DNA of 42,537 nt from Didymodactylos carnosus (lineage: Eukaryota > Rotifera > Eurotatoria > Philodinida > Philodinidae). The stretch lies in the NCBI GenBank assembly GCA_905250885.1, contig CAJNOQ010000720.1, positions 1-42,537 on the forward strand, read 5' to 3'. Shown piece after piece: positions 23,363 to 35,320 of this stretch. The position numbers and the translations under genes are program-made. The notes under the pieces are model-generated. The model did no database searches, was not told the DNA's origin, and saw nothing but the letters and a program-made list of their open reading frames with translations. Position 1 is the stretch's first letter, and each line of letters opens with the position of its first letter.

Positions 23363-25653
23363 CTGTAAATATAATATCCACGTTAAATTCTTGAATTTGT
23401 GGAAGAAGAAATGCGTCCTTCTAGATATCGTTCTGATTTTACTTTAGAAAAGTATTCTTTTATGTTCCTATCATAAAAGCAAATATTCACATGCTCAATT
23501 TTTGTCGTGAAATGGTTATGTTAACTGGCTAGTTTTATTTTGAATGACTAACTATGTGTGAAGAGAAACGAAACATTCACAGATATTGTTAGAACAGAGT
23601 TCGTTTATGAAAGGAAAAAAGAAGAAGGTTCTTATTAAAATATCACATTCAGTAGAGAGAAAATAAATCATCATTCTTCATTGTTTCTATCAATGACGGC
23701 ATCCCATTTTTTTCTAGTGATTATAATACTAACAGATAACGACAGTCTATATATAGATACGATGATAAATTACTCTCACTGTTTTCACACACAGTCATGA
23801 AACGCACGATGTTCATCATTAAACAAGAAGAAACACCAGGATCATATGAATTTACAAAGATTTTTCTTTTCTTTTGTTTATAATCATCAAACAAACTCAG
23901 TTTAGCAGATATCATCAAACCAAATATAGATGCATGTAATAAAAAACACGAATGTGAAAAAAGCCTTGAAACAGCTCTCAGTGTTACTATTCATCAAAAG
24001 TGGTGCTATTTTTTAGCTATCAAAATTAACACGCATCATCAAGGTTTAAAAAAACTTTCGTATAAATTATAAGAAGCTAAATCTTTACACGTGATACTTG
24101 TCATCAAAGAATGATACCTGTACAACTTCGTTCACTGATTTACTTTCTATGAGCATACATATACACAGTGCGAATGACTTGAATTTATAGTGTAAGTTTT
24201 GTGCTAGGAATCAGCTGTGATACAAGATTAATAGTTTTATAAAAAATTTTGATTTGCACACCATTCAATAACAGAAGAAGATGAGCTGAACAAAACAGAG
24301 CAAAAAATATTTAAGAGTAACATTTCATATTATATCGGAATGAAACTATACGTTTGTTAGAATATCGAGTTCGGTTGTATTTCTTTTGTCCTGTTTGATG
24401 ACCGAAGCCCAGCAACCTTCAAACAGGTAAGTTTATAGACTAAATCTTACCCTATTCAATGATATGTAAACCACGACTAAACGTTGTGTGATTTGGAAAA
24501 CATATTGAAAATACTTGTAGCATACCAAAATCATACATTCTGTTCATACCAAAAATCTCAGATGATCCCAGTTTTTTCACACAAGATTTTTAAATTTAAA
24601 ATTTTAAGTTTATCAACCGTTTAAATAATACTTTTGAATGACGTAAAAAAAATCAAAATATATATTCCAGAAAAATTCTAATGGATGACGTTTTCATGAA
24701 CTATCTTGTAATATGCTGTTTGTAAATAAAAATAGCTATGAAAGTTAATGACAGAGACGGAATGAGGTATTAAACATTTTAAATCTAATAGATATTCATT
24801 GAATCAAAATTATTTTATTAAATTTATCGTCGAAGTAAAATCGTTATTTATCAAAAACATATACATAACATTTTCGGAAGCTTGCATAATGCAAAACTAA
24901 AGCAGAGACTGGAGATCAATTTTAATTTTGAGAAGTTTTAATTGTTTATTTGCATAAACGTCATCAAACAAGTTTTGGACTTTAGAATTTTAAAATTCGA
25001 ACTTTTACACTTTTGTCGTCGACTAGTATCGTCTCATAGTGCTTCCGCCAAGATGCTTGTATACTGACCGTATAGAAAAGATATATATTATTTTGTCTGT
25101 GTACAAGAAAACAAAAACTTTTTTTTCTTTTTTATCGTAAGGGACATGGATACTGGAAGGCTTGCTCTACAAAACTGTTGATACAGAAACCTGGAATAAC
25201 TTAAAAATAAAAAAATATTAGAATTTTTCCTAAATTTTCTAAGTTTTTTGATTTTTTCAATTATAGTTTTTCGTTTTCCAACAGAAATAAATAAGATTCA
25301 TATTCGACAACCGAAAAAAAGAAATTTAAATATATTTAAAAATCACCGAAGAGTTTAAAATAGGATGATTTATAAATAATTTTAAATTTATTTTATTTTT
25401 GATTATTGTATAAGACAGACAAAATCATTCTCTCATTTACTAAAATTTCTACAGAACCTTTTCAAAATTTAAGTACTTTCCATTGATTTTGAAAATATTT
25501 TTGTGTAGATAAAAGAGAGTTTATCTTGACGATCTGAAGTAGTGTGTATCGATTTCGAGTGAAATAACTTTTTTTATTTTCTATCAAAAAAATTTGTGAA
25601 AGATGATTTACACTTATGGCAAATTCTCTGAGGATTTTTGTTACAAACACTCA

Positions 25654-25680
25654 GTCTACATAGAAAGTAACTATGTAGAC
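25654..25680. repeat. Perfect 10-bp-stem hairpin
   Basis: The sequence gtctacatag is inverted as ctatgtagac around a 7-nt aaagtaa loop. Confidence 0.85.
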
Positions 25681-25805
25681 AACACGTTTTGATCTGAAAT
25701 TTCAAAATTCAAACCTCCATATATTTGTTGCCAATTTTTGGTATCTATAGATCTTTATTTGTGTAAATGGATCCACATCTCCAAAGACATAGCATGGCAC
25801 ATTAC

Positions 25806-25966
25806 AATAAACGAGTTAGGTAGAGTCAGGTTATGTAGAAATCGTGATTCTTTTTCTCACAATATATATACACATCTATATCTGTCTGTCTATTTCCACT
25901 TCATCCTAGGTTAGGTCAAGAAGGTTATGTAGGAATTATAATTCTTCCTGTGAGAATAGCCCACCC
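25806..25966. repeat. Imperfect direct repeat, two ~50-bp copies
   Basis: A gttaggt...aggttatgtag...attctt...ctgtgag-like unit occurs at 25810-25862 and again at 25915-25966, separated by AT-rich spacer and a tctgtctgtcta run. The copies are diverged by substitutions and small gaps. Confidence 0.55.
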
Positions 25967-26958
25967 ATGAAATAATTTTGATACCCTAACGCAGATTAGC
26001 ATGAGTTCAAAAAAAGTTTTCGAGAAAACTGCGTTTAAACGGGTTAAATTTTCAAATATGACGCGTGCTAACGTTTTTTCGGAACGGTAACGAGACAGAT
26101 CCGGTTAAATATGGTTCTAAGAAATTTAACGATTTTCCATGCATTCAAGTTTTCCAAAAATCGATGATATACGGCATAAACGCGTTTAAAAATAAAGAAT
26201 ACATGTACATTCTTGAATAAGAGTTTATCTTAATCCGTTTAAACGGGTTAGAATAGATTTTAACTCGCTAAAACTCGTTCAACGATAACTCACTAAAGTG
26301 TTCCAGTGCATTAGAACGGTAATTTTCCAGATGAGGTGGTCATGTTTTTGTTTTGCATGATCAACTCATATATAAATAGCATGTCTTTTCCTACGAGATA
26401 TACGATACATTCACTTAGAAAATTTTCTTAAGTTTTCCTCTTACTATATATACGTGTAGAGACTAGTCTATGATAATAAGATATCGATTATAAATAATAA
26501 ATCAATTGTTTTAATTCACTTTACCTATGAGTCAGCCGTTTATGGTTGTATTACAGCGAGAAACTTGAATTCTTTAAAATCTGCTCGATATGCAGGTGCT
26601 AGAGCTGTATCAGGGCTATAATGTACAGTTCGGCAAAAACAAAAAGTTTTAGATCATTCAGATTGGAACAACTGAACACTTTCTTTCTATCGATAAAAAT
26701 AGTTTATACCAAATCACTTTTTATCTGTCTACTTTGTTTTGTAGTAATATGGTAAACAATACATAAAACTTACAGCTCTTACTTTATCTTTACAAAATGC
26801 TAAAAAATTGTTGTTCAAGTTTGATTATTAATAATATCGAACAAGGGACACAGGTAGAGGACATGTTTTAAAATTTAAAACTGAATTGTAACCAAAGATG
26901 CATGCATAACATGTTACTTTTTCTGGTTGAGAGAGATAGATTTGAAAAATAAAACAAT

Positions 26959-26964
26959 TTTATT
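26959..26964 (-). terminator. Probable polyadenylation signal of ARMT1
   Basis: AATAAA on the minus strand about 42 nt beyond the TAA at 27006. It is the nearest canonical hexamer and gives a very short 3' UTR. Confidence 0.5.
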
Positions 26965-27005
26965 ATAAAATAAGACTAGCATAATAGTAAAAAAGCGAAA
27001 CTCAG

Positions 27006-30000
27006 TTAGACGTCAGGTTTTTTCCACCATTGTATAACACCAAACTGTCCTGTTACCATCCAATTCGAATCTAAGTTTTTAGCATAATTTATTGATTGTT
27101 CATCTAATTCCAATTGTACATCTGATTTTAATGTTCGTAGCACTACCAATGATGTTGGATGAAAACCTCGTAGAGCATAGTCAAATTTATCATTTAAATT
27201 CCATTTTAAGTCACCTACTAACTTTCGATAATTCAGATCACCTTTAAATATTAACAAATGTGAATTTGTTAACGATGTATATAAGTCGGACGAATATTTT
27301 CTCATTTGAGAATAATCAAATGGTAATGTATAGAATTGATGTGCCGTTATTATCCATTGTCCATTTTTCACGTGTTCTTTCCATCTTTCTACAGTTTTCT
27401 GCCATATTTCACTTTGAGATTTTTCTAACTGACTGAATAACCAATCAAGATCTTGTCTGGTCGCATCACTGACAAACCATGGCATCATTTTTAAATGTAA
27501 TGTCAGTCGTGAACATAAACGTTTCGAGATTAGAAAATCAGCGAGACACAAATCGCCGAGTAGTTCAAAACCAGCATTATCCAATATCAAATCAAAATAA
27601 ATATCATGATTAAAATCATCACTATGTTGTTTGACTATATACTGATAAACATCCGATTCATGATTAATAAGTAGGCACTGTTTGAGTTCACTTAAATTAG
27701 GAAAAAAAGACAATAGTTTTTTTACAACTATTTAACAAAAAAGTTTACCTCAATTGATGGAATGGATCGTGATTTTGACTAGAGTCACTACCAGCTGATA
27801 ATGATAAATCACATCGATTACCCCATAGCGATATCTAAATTAAAAATTATTTGTAATAAGAAGTGATCAAGGACTAAATATTTGACCAAAACTCGATATT
27901 CTTGATTATACATTGTTGCTCTTCAGAAATGTCCGATAAGGATTACTGACAGCAACTACTACTTTACATACTAAAACCACACAATGTTTTACTAGTAAGT
28001 GAAATTAGAAAAAGTGGGAAGAATAAATAAGTTTTACAAGTACTACTTAGTTGTAGAAAAGCCCTTGCCATGAAAACTTAGACTGTCCGTTACTCCACGC
28101 ACGTAACTCTCCAAACTGTCTGTCTATAAATTTTTTCTAAGTTAAGTTGAGAATATATATGTCGAATATCACCTAAAATGCTTGAATAATTTTCCCCTTA
28201 ATAATCATCTATAGCAGCGTTTCCCAATTTATTTTAGCCATGGAACCCTTTCATAAAATTTAAAACTTTGCGGAACCCCAGTAGTATCTTGACATAATAT
28301 TTGACAAAAATTATTTAAGACTACGTAATTTTTTTTACGTGGTGAAATTAATTTTTATCTTCTTATTTTTTTCTGGCGGAACCTTTGGTTTCACTTCACG
28401 GAACCCCATTTGGGAAACGCTGATCTATAGATTTAAGTTTGATTATAGCGACACGAACGTGGAAGGTTTGTATATATAAAACCATTTACTACTTTTCATT
28501 CATACTGTTTAAACACTTTACTACAGACCTTTCGGTCAAACGGTTGATCTTCTTCAGTGTAACAAAAAAATAAATAAATTATAAGAATGTTTGTAAAAAT
28601 ATTAGGAAGATATTTTCATAACTATGCAGAAGAATGAATATTAAACGAAAAAGTTGGAAAAAGTTTAGCTAATATAACTGATATGAGATATCACAAATAT
28701 AAAATGATTACTCCACAATGGAGGTCAAATTAAAAAGTGCGTAAATCCGAAAAGTGACAAGGAATTCTACTTTGATGATAGTCAGAATTAGAATAAGTCA
28801 GTAGTATTCGAGGATAGGGAAGATCATTAGCCAGCTGAAATTAGAACAAAAAATAATAGATATAGAGCAGAGTCCAAAACGAATCGAATAATTCGACATT
28901 CGATTTGGTTCGATCCTTAACCGAATTGAACCGAACCGAATTTGATTTCTGATATTTGCCGTACTCTTTAACTAAACTGCTTACGACGGAACATTCCCAG
29001 TTGTCCAACCCCGATTTTTTTCAAAACATACATCAATCGATAGCCTATATCGCGATAGTAAAAAGCCTAAAAGGATTTATCCCCATAGCTCTTGAAGACC
29101 CGGTTTTCTGGAAAAGTAGTTTTCCAGAAACTCTAAAAAAGTAACCGAAACGTTTCTTAATAAGGCATGATTGTAGTCCGTGAAACTTCTGATTAAAATG
29201 AGACATCTCCCAGCTCTACACGACCTTTCTTTGCAAAGTTAGAGAATTCACAAGAAAAGCCCTAAATTGATTTCGTCTTATTTCTGTAGCTTCGAGCTGA
29301 TAATGAACATTTAGGGCTTTTCTTGTAAATTCTCTAACTTTGAAAAGAAAGGTTGTGCAGAGCTGGGAGACGTCTCATTTTAATCAGAAGTTTCGCGGGT
29401 TACAATCATGCCGCATTTTCCTGATTTGTTTCGTGCTTTGATATGAACTAAGGAAACAAGTAAAAAGGGATTATAAAACGTAACACTTTAATAACACTTT
29501 TAATAATATCTGTATAATATATAGATATTGAAAAAATTTGACCTTTTTTTTACATGATCATTAGTTACTCAGTCAGCATACGAGTAAACATAATCAACGT
29601 CATATAAAACTACGTGCTAGAGATTTCTAAAGTTAATAGGTCAATCTAATCAAATTCACTAATTTCTCGAATCTCATCTCTTCATTCTATGCTTTAAAAT
29701 CATATATATCTTGACCTTTTTGTCATCTTTTGTTCTTCATGTTTGAAATTTTTGAAGCTGCGACTAAAAACTATAATGCATTTGAGAGCTGATACTTTGA
29801 GCTATCCAATAATTTATAAATGTCAAAATCGACCTTTTTCGAGTGAGGACGACACACATAAACAAGGTCAGTCTCAATTTTTATGCTTTGGACTTTTCTG
29901 TCGCTAAAAAGGTCTTGTAAAGTTTTAACAAAGTCGAATTTAAGAATGAAAAACTGAGTACTAGTGGTATATGTTTACCTCCATATAAGTACTGAATTGT

Positions 30001-30917
30001 TCTCTTAATGTTGATTCTTCTGTATTTTTCATTTGTAAATCATTATCTAATTGTGATAAAAGAGTGTGGGCGGCATTTTCCGATGCCAAAAAACTTCGTT
30101 GTTTCATCTCATAAAACGGATCCGTCGTATTCATATGTTTCCTAAAGTAACCGTAATTAATGATAACATTATATGAAAAACATTATATTTTTACAATCAA
30201 CTCACGTTAGATAAAATGCTTGCATAATACATCGATACATGTAACATTCAACAAGAAGCCACGGACTTTGAAACCAACTTAGTGCTTGTCCTAAAATACT
30301 CTACTTGAATAGTCATCTTTTTCTTTCATCATATTCAAAATTCAACATACCTTTATTCCTCATGTCTTGCAAACATCGATTCCAAATTTCAACATCGGGA
30401 TATTGATCACCCAGCAGCACAATAGGTTTATCCTAAGAAAAATAAGATAGATCTATATAGAAGAATGCAAGATTTAACGATTTCCTTACTCGCGCGATTT
30501 CATAACGTAATTTGTCCATAGCACCTATACACGACTTACATTCACGGTCAGCATCCTAGAAAGAAAAACATCGAAAAACTTTCTTGTAAATTATAACAAT
30601 ATGAATGGATTCTGGAACCAACACCTCATTATGTGTGACGGATTACATAAAAAATGAGTGAGTATTTTGTTTTGTTTTCAATATTAAACTGCAAGTGGGA
30701 AAAACACTCACCTCACCAAAGTCATGTAATATATCTGATCGATGCCTTGCCAAAAAATCGACAATACGTGTAACAATCAACGGTAGACGATCTTTCACGG
30801 TTTCGTATGCAAATGAACTATAAAAAAACGGATATCACTTGTTCTTTTAACGTAATTTTTAACGTTAGACATGTTTTACTTCTTGTCTTTAGCGGATAAT
30901 GGCGGTGGTAGACTCAT
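27006..30917 (-). CDS. ARMT1: ARMT1, DUF89 damage-control phosphatase / carboxyl methyltransferase
   Basis: Eight exons (minus): 30917-30880, 30817-30712, 30555-30490, 30432-30351, 30290-30206, 30141-29979, 27834-27749, 27690-27006. They total 437 codons and predict 436 residues, against 441 in human ARMT1. Landmarks in order are SFAYETVKDRLP near the N-terminus, SPWLLVECYMYRC, ISLWGNRCDLSLS, LDNAGFELLGDLCLADFL (Asp-Asn-x-Gly metal site of DUF89 enzymes), PWFVSDATRQD, and FKGDLNYRKLVGD. The family removes phosphate from sugar phosphates using Mn2+/Ni2+, and human ARMT1 was reported to methylate glutamates of PCNA. All metal-ligand motifs look intact. Seven introns are used; six are 50-230 nt, but intron 6 (29978-27835) is 2.1 kb and carries repeats. 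An AG acceptor lies 4 nt before the ATG. Identification is firm. Confidence 0.95.
28215..28422. mobile_element. 208-bp hAT-type MITE with perfect 8-bp target duplication
   Basis: It begins cagcgtttcccaa and ends ttgggaaacgctg, a perfect 13-bp terminal inverted repeat of the cag-g-tttcccaa type typical of hAT DNA transposons. Sub-terminal ggaacccc motifs are also inverted. It is flanked by identical 8-bp duplications atctatag (28207-28214 and 28423-28430), the hallmark target length of hAT integration. It has no coding capacity, so it must have been mobilised in trans. It lies inside ARMT1 intron 6. The intact duplication suggests a fairly recent insertion. Confidence 0.9.
29164..29412. repeat. 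Near-perfect 104-bp-arm inverted repeat in ARMT1 intron
   Basis: Arm 29164-29267 is repeated inverted at 29309-29412 with about 8 differences in 104 positions and a 41-bp spacer. Arm tips are ggcatgattgta and tacaatcatgcc. The transcript of ARMT1 would contain a long double-stranded hairpin. The differences are wobble-compatible on either strand about equally, so there is no sign of RNA-level selection. A foldback MITE or inverted duplication is the simplest reading; small-RNA production is possible. Confidence 0.9.
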
Positions 30918-31625
30918 TGCACTACAGAAGATTAAAGATTTATTGTAATAATAGACTGTATAATTTTGAAGTAAAACATAATATTCGGTGGTAGTTAGTG
31001 AAAATTAAATAAAGCGCAAAATATACAATTTTTAATCTATTGTAAAAAAAATAAAATAAAATAGGATCCCTCTGTAAAATCATAAATTTTCGAATAATAA
31101 CAGACTTTATTAGCTACAGTATCTCTGAATATCAAAACATAAGAAATTTTCAATGACTGAAATTTATTGTCAGAGAAATACATAGAGCACAAACAATGTA
31201 GACTTTTTTTTAAATATAAACTCAAACGATTCATAAACAATATAAGAAACCACTAATATGTTATTTTTTCATCGTCTCTCTAAAAAGGAGTACATAGCTA
31301 GTGTTTCAGTTGGAAGACAATTGGGCATTCTTTGTCATTACTAAGTAAATATATTAGAAGTTCATCGATTCTGAATATTTTAGAATCTTTTTCCGAAAAA
31401 AAACGAGCAATAGCAAGTAGATAATAATGATTCAATGTGGAAATTTCTTTTTGATAGTGATAAAATACTCATTTTGCTGAATAAGTCTTATTCTCATGAC
31501 TCTTCTTATGAATTAAAAGTTGCTGAAAAAATGAATATATTTGAAGTTATCAAAATGTTATTCCAAATTCAAAGATTCATACATTCTTTTTGACATATAC
31601 ATTTAAGGAAAAAACAAATATTTTC
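30918..31625. other. Intergenic region, ARMT1 upstream / YLPM1 downstream
   Basis: About 0.7 kb of AT-rich sequence containing the presumed ARMT1 promoter or trans-splice region (acceptor CTTCTGTAG ends at 30922). No core promoter motif stands out. Confidence 0.4.
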
Positions 31626-31631
31626 TTTATT
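31626..31631 (-). terminator. Possible polyadenylation signal of YLPM1
   Basis: AATAAA on the minus strand about 300 nt after the stop codon. Other A-rich hexamer variants nearby could serve instead. Confidence 0.3.
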
Positions 31632-31931
31632 TGTACAAAATAAAATAAAACAACAATAAACAAACAAGTGAAAAAAATATCATACAAGAAAAAAAAATGT
31701 AATGATTTGTCATCATGATCAAACGATGTCAACTGTGTACATATCCTCTATACTATAGATTCTCATAACTGGATACAAACCTGTCACTTATCGACTTCAT
31801 CTTCTCGAATAATCTACACTGTCTTATTTCTTTTCTATGGGCACTCTTTTATCTTTGCCTGAAACCAAACCAAGTAATACAAAAGTAATTAATTTCAATT
31901 TTTTTTATGTCTCCCATTGTTGTTCCTATAT

Positions 31932-34863
31932 CTAGATGTATTTGTATTGGTTTAGTTTTTGACTGGGATCATAATCATCACTCATTCGTTTCCAATCTTC
32001 TACAGTTTGTCCGACCACGAAACCTATTGCTCGTTTTCTAGTATGCAATGTTTTTTCTTCAATATCAGCCCATCGTACCTGCAATATGATGGGAAAAGTT
32101 TTTGATTTTCTAATTTCAAATATAAACAGCAATCTTTGATAAAACTTACTCGTTTTTTGCCAGATGATGTAGGAGAACGTATTGATTGTCCTTCGACAAG
32201 AGACTCGATACTATCACCTGATTCTATTTCGTTCAACCCATCTGCCGACGACACCGATGGCGAATTTGATCGATGAACACTCCTTGTTCGAAGTCCATCA
32301 AGACGGTCTGAAAATAAATAATTGATATTTGAATGAGACAAAAGAAAATACCAAAATAATTCATTTTTTTTTTGTTCTACACAGCATAAAACAGACGGTA
32401 TAAATAATCTGTAGGAAGCAATTTGGGTGATCGATGATCTCAGCAACAGATGAGTGCAGTAATATACTGTATTCATACTGTTTTACAGACGTTAGTAAAA
32501 TCGATTTTGGTAGAAAAAAAAGAGAGCGTTTCAAATAATAACTAAGCATCTAGTTTTTCATCCAAAATGCTTAAGAGATTTCTCTTTAAAAAATTGTTTA
32601 CTTATAACGAAAGCTAAAATGAAAACGTAAAATAAAGAATGGCAAGGATGCATACCTACGTTTGTTTCGGTAACGTCCATCAACAACTCCCATTTACTTT
32701 TCTTTGCAATCTAGAACGATGGCTGCTGTATGTGTGTGTGTCTATATTCCTATATTTCTTTTTTGTTCTTTTTATTTTTTAAATGGATTGTATGTGCAAC
32801 GAAGACAAACTTCCAATACATTTTTAATAAGGTCACACATTTAATGCAACAATACTTACACTCTGCATCGACAATACTTATCAAATAGTATCAAAATCGA
32901 AATGAACTCTCGAATACTTTATCAAAATGACTTTTCTTGAACAAATGCGCTCACTTTTTCTAATATGGACCTATCTTTACCTGACACTCGGAATTATCAT
33001 CGTCTGAGACATTTTCCATTGTCGAAATATTATTATCATCATCTCCATTATTGCTATTATCACTTTCTTTCGTTTCTTCTGCAACAGCATCACCCATTTC
33101 AATCTTGAATTTGAATTAGATTAGATAAAAGTAAAGTAGTCATTTTTCAAGTATGCTTACTTCTTCGATAGCATCATCCTGTAAAAATGATCGAATATCC
33201 AGTATATTATAACGCAATGGTAATACTTCCCAACATTTATGAATCTAACATATACATTGCTTCTAACAACAATTAATTTCATTAAACTCACATATAACTT
33301 ACTGCTTGAATATCTGTCAGTGTTCGATTATGTATATTTCGATTGGCGCATGATACCGGATCATTGTGTAATTCAATAAAGTAAACCTTAAAATTTAAAT
33401 AATTCAATTTCAATTCTGAAATTTTATAAGATCCATTTACTCTACCTGAAATTGATGCATTTCAGCATAATCGACCATCTCTCGAAAATGACGAATTTCA
33501 TCATTATTTTGATCGACAATTAAAAATGGAAAAAATCGATCATCCACAGTTTTCTTAAACGTTTTGATCATGCTTTTCCGATATGTTTCTTCCATTTGTT
33601 CATCATATTCATATTCCATTACCTTAAAAAGTTTGAGTACACTATTAGTTGCATATTTTAAAAAATTTTAAGCAATAATTTACATTTGTTTTTATAATTT
33701 TTCCAGTTTTCACATCTTTGCTTTCTTTTTCATTTTCGGTAAGGAAATAATTGTCTAATGAAAAAATTTTTGGTTTTGACGCACCATGCTTCTCTTCTTC
33801 TGCCTAAAACACAAAAATAATAAAAAATCTGTATTTCTTATCGAAGTGCATATTTCAATTACCTTGATAAGATCACTAACGTATGATTTACCAGCACCAG
33901 GTAAACCTCGAAGAAAAATAACAATTTGAGATGGTCGTTGAGATCGTCCAGGTTCTTTTAAAATGGAATCAATCTAAAACGTTGAAAAGACGATCAGTAT
34001 ACTATTCAGTATGCATATTTTTAAGACAACTTCATACACATATCATTTGATGTTTTTGAAATATTTTATGCTGTTTTGATTCTAACTGAAATGTTTGATC
34101 TAAATAAATAACGAAACACAGAGAGACCATAATTATAGTGTACATGGTTGTTACATACTACTGTTGCTAGAATGCCATCTTGTTGGACCGTGATTATTTA
34201 TAGGCTGTCTCATTTGTGATGGTAATAAACTATGTGGTACCGGTGGGGGAGGGGGTGGCAGTGATAGCATCGATTTTGATTGTTGTTGAGTTGATAAACT
34301 CATTAGTGATGGAAATTGTTGCTTTTGTTCACCAAGCGACTAAAATATAAATTAACTAAATGCATATATAAATTACAATAAATAAACTCGTCAGATACCT
34401 GTTCTTGTTCTTCTAAACAACTACTTTTTCGTTTAACACCAGGATGAATTTGTGGTGGTTGCAATGGAACAGATGTAGTCTGCTGATGAACTGAGTGGAA
34501 AAAAGGATTGTCAGATTGCACGATGGAAGAAGACCAGATTTGATTCGGCTGTTGTTGAGGAGGAAAAAACATCATGGATGATGGTTGATGTTGTTGGTAT
34601 TGTTGTGGTGTATAGGTGTACTGCATCGCTTGAGACGATGAACCAAATGGCATGATTACTGGTTGAGACGATGTTTGTTGTGTGAGGTAAATGGTAGGTG
34701 GTCGAAGTTGTTGTTGCTGCTGCTGCTGTTGAATCAAGACAAATTGTTGTTGCTGTTGCTGTTGTTGCTGTATATTGGAAACTAGATCAACTAAAATAAA
34801 TATAATGTAGTTATCCGATATTGAAAACAAGTCAATAGAATACGTACTACGATAAGGAATCAT
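31932..34863 (-). CDS. YLPM1: YLPM1/ZAP3-like nuclear protein with P-loop kinase-like domain
   Basis: Thirteen exons (minus): 34863-34848, 34790-34399, 34339-34159, 34081-34038, 33973-33863, 33803-33684, 33622-33446, 33386-33303, 33244-33161, 33103-32981, 32710-32656, 32307-32150, 32078-31932. They total 564 codons, 563 residues, and all phases agree. The N-terminus is Gln-rich, with two poly-Q runs and a proline run. Then come FLRGLPGAGKSYVSDLIK (Walker A GLPGAGKS), SLDNYFL, VMEYEYDEQMEETYRKSM, DDRFFPFLIVD, NRNIHNR and LDIRSFLQDDAIEE. The tail LDGLRTR, GKKRVRWADIEEK, RKRAIGFVVGQT and KYI-stop is diagnostic of YLPM1, which in mammals binds PP1 and regulates telomerase. Mammalian YLPM1 is several times longer, mostly by its N-terminus, so this is a compact form or further 5' exons are missed. 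The junction between exons 3 and 4 is the least certain. Intergenic distance to the next upstream gene is 457 bp. Confidence 0.92.
34703..34779. repeat. Two CAG/CAA poly-glutamine tracts within YLPM1 exon 2
   Basis: Mixed tgt/tgc/ttg triplets on the plus strand encode runs of 8-9 Gln separated by FVLI on the minus strand. The mixture of CAA and CAG codons makes them less prone to expansion than pure CAG. They are probably length-polymorphic. Confidence 0.85.
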
Positions 34864-35145
34864 GACATCAAAATAAATCAACTTTCATTAATTATCTACA
34901 AACAAATCAAATTGCTACGCTCATCAGATCAAGGATAATAAATGTGAAACTTCTCTTTCAGTATTCATGCCAGTAGGTTCAGTATATATCAGGCAGAGCA
35001 GTTAATGGATGTTTCGTAAGGGATACTATTAAGATTGTTCAAAACCTTAAAGGATATTTTGCATTCTTGCCGATAAAACTACATTGCTTCCGCCCCATAT
35101 CATCTCGCTCTACACAACATGAGAATAAACACGCATTAACAAGTA
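34864..35145. other. Short spacer between HAUS4-like gene and YLPM1
   Basis: No exon is visible. An acceptor-like TTTGTTTGTAG on the minus strand (AG at 34897-34896) lies 32 nt before the YLPM1 ATG. Two short upstream ATGs (with in-frame stops) lie between them. Confidence 0.4.
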
Positions 35146-35151
35146 TTTATT
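35146..35151 (-). terminator. Possible polyadenylation signal of the HAUS4-like gene
   Basis: AATAAA on the minus strand about 170 nt after the stop codon at 35321, still upstream of the YLPM1 start. This supports separate transcripts or separately processed mRNAs. Confidence 0.35.
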
Positions 35152-35320
35152 CACATCCTATCGAACAAGCAAGGAAAAATGCATTGCTGATTGACTAATT
35201 AGATATCTGACAGCAGTGTGACAATGAACAAAGAAAAAAATTAATTAATTATTACAAACAACACACTTAAAAAGAACTCATGAAAAAAATTCCATCTGAC
35301 ATCGAACAGGAGAGTTGACG

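Larger units (their letters stand above)
23363..26958. other. 3.6-kb intergenic region between ARMT1 and the small gene
   Basis: No recognised gene. A possible plus-strand first exon, ATGACCGAAGCCCAG..., at 24398-24426 ends at a perfect AAACAG|GTAAGT donor but could not be continued. Repeats include a perfect 10-bp hairpin (25654-25680), an imperfect ~50-bp direct repeat (25806-25966) and two copies of a gtttaaacgggtta motif (about 26032 and 26242). Confidence 0.4.

Noticed and set aside
28870-28950. attcgg/ccgaat-rich segment as a possible regulatory cluster
   Set aside because: A short imperfect palindromic repeat inside an intron full of repeats; nothing ties it to regulation.
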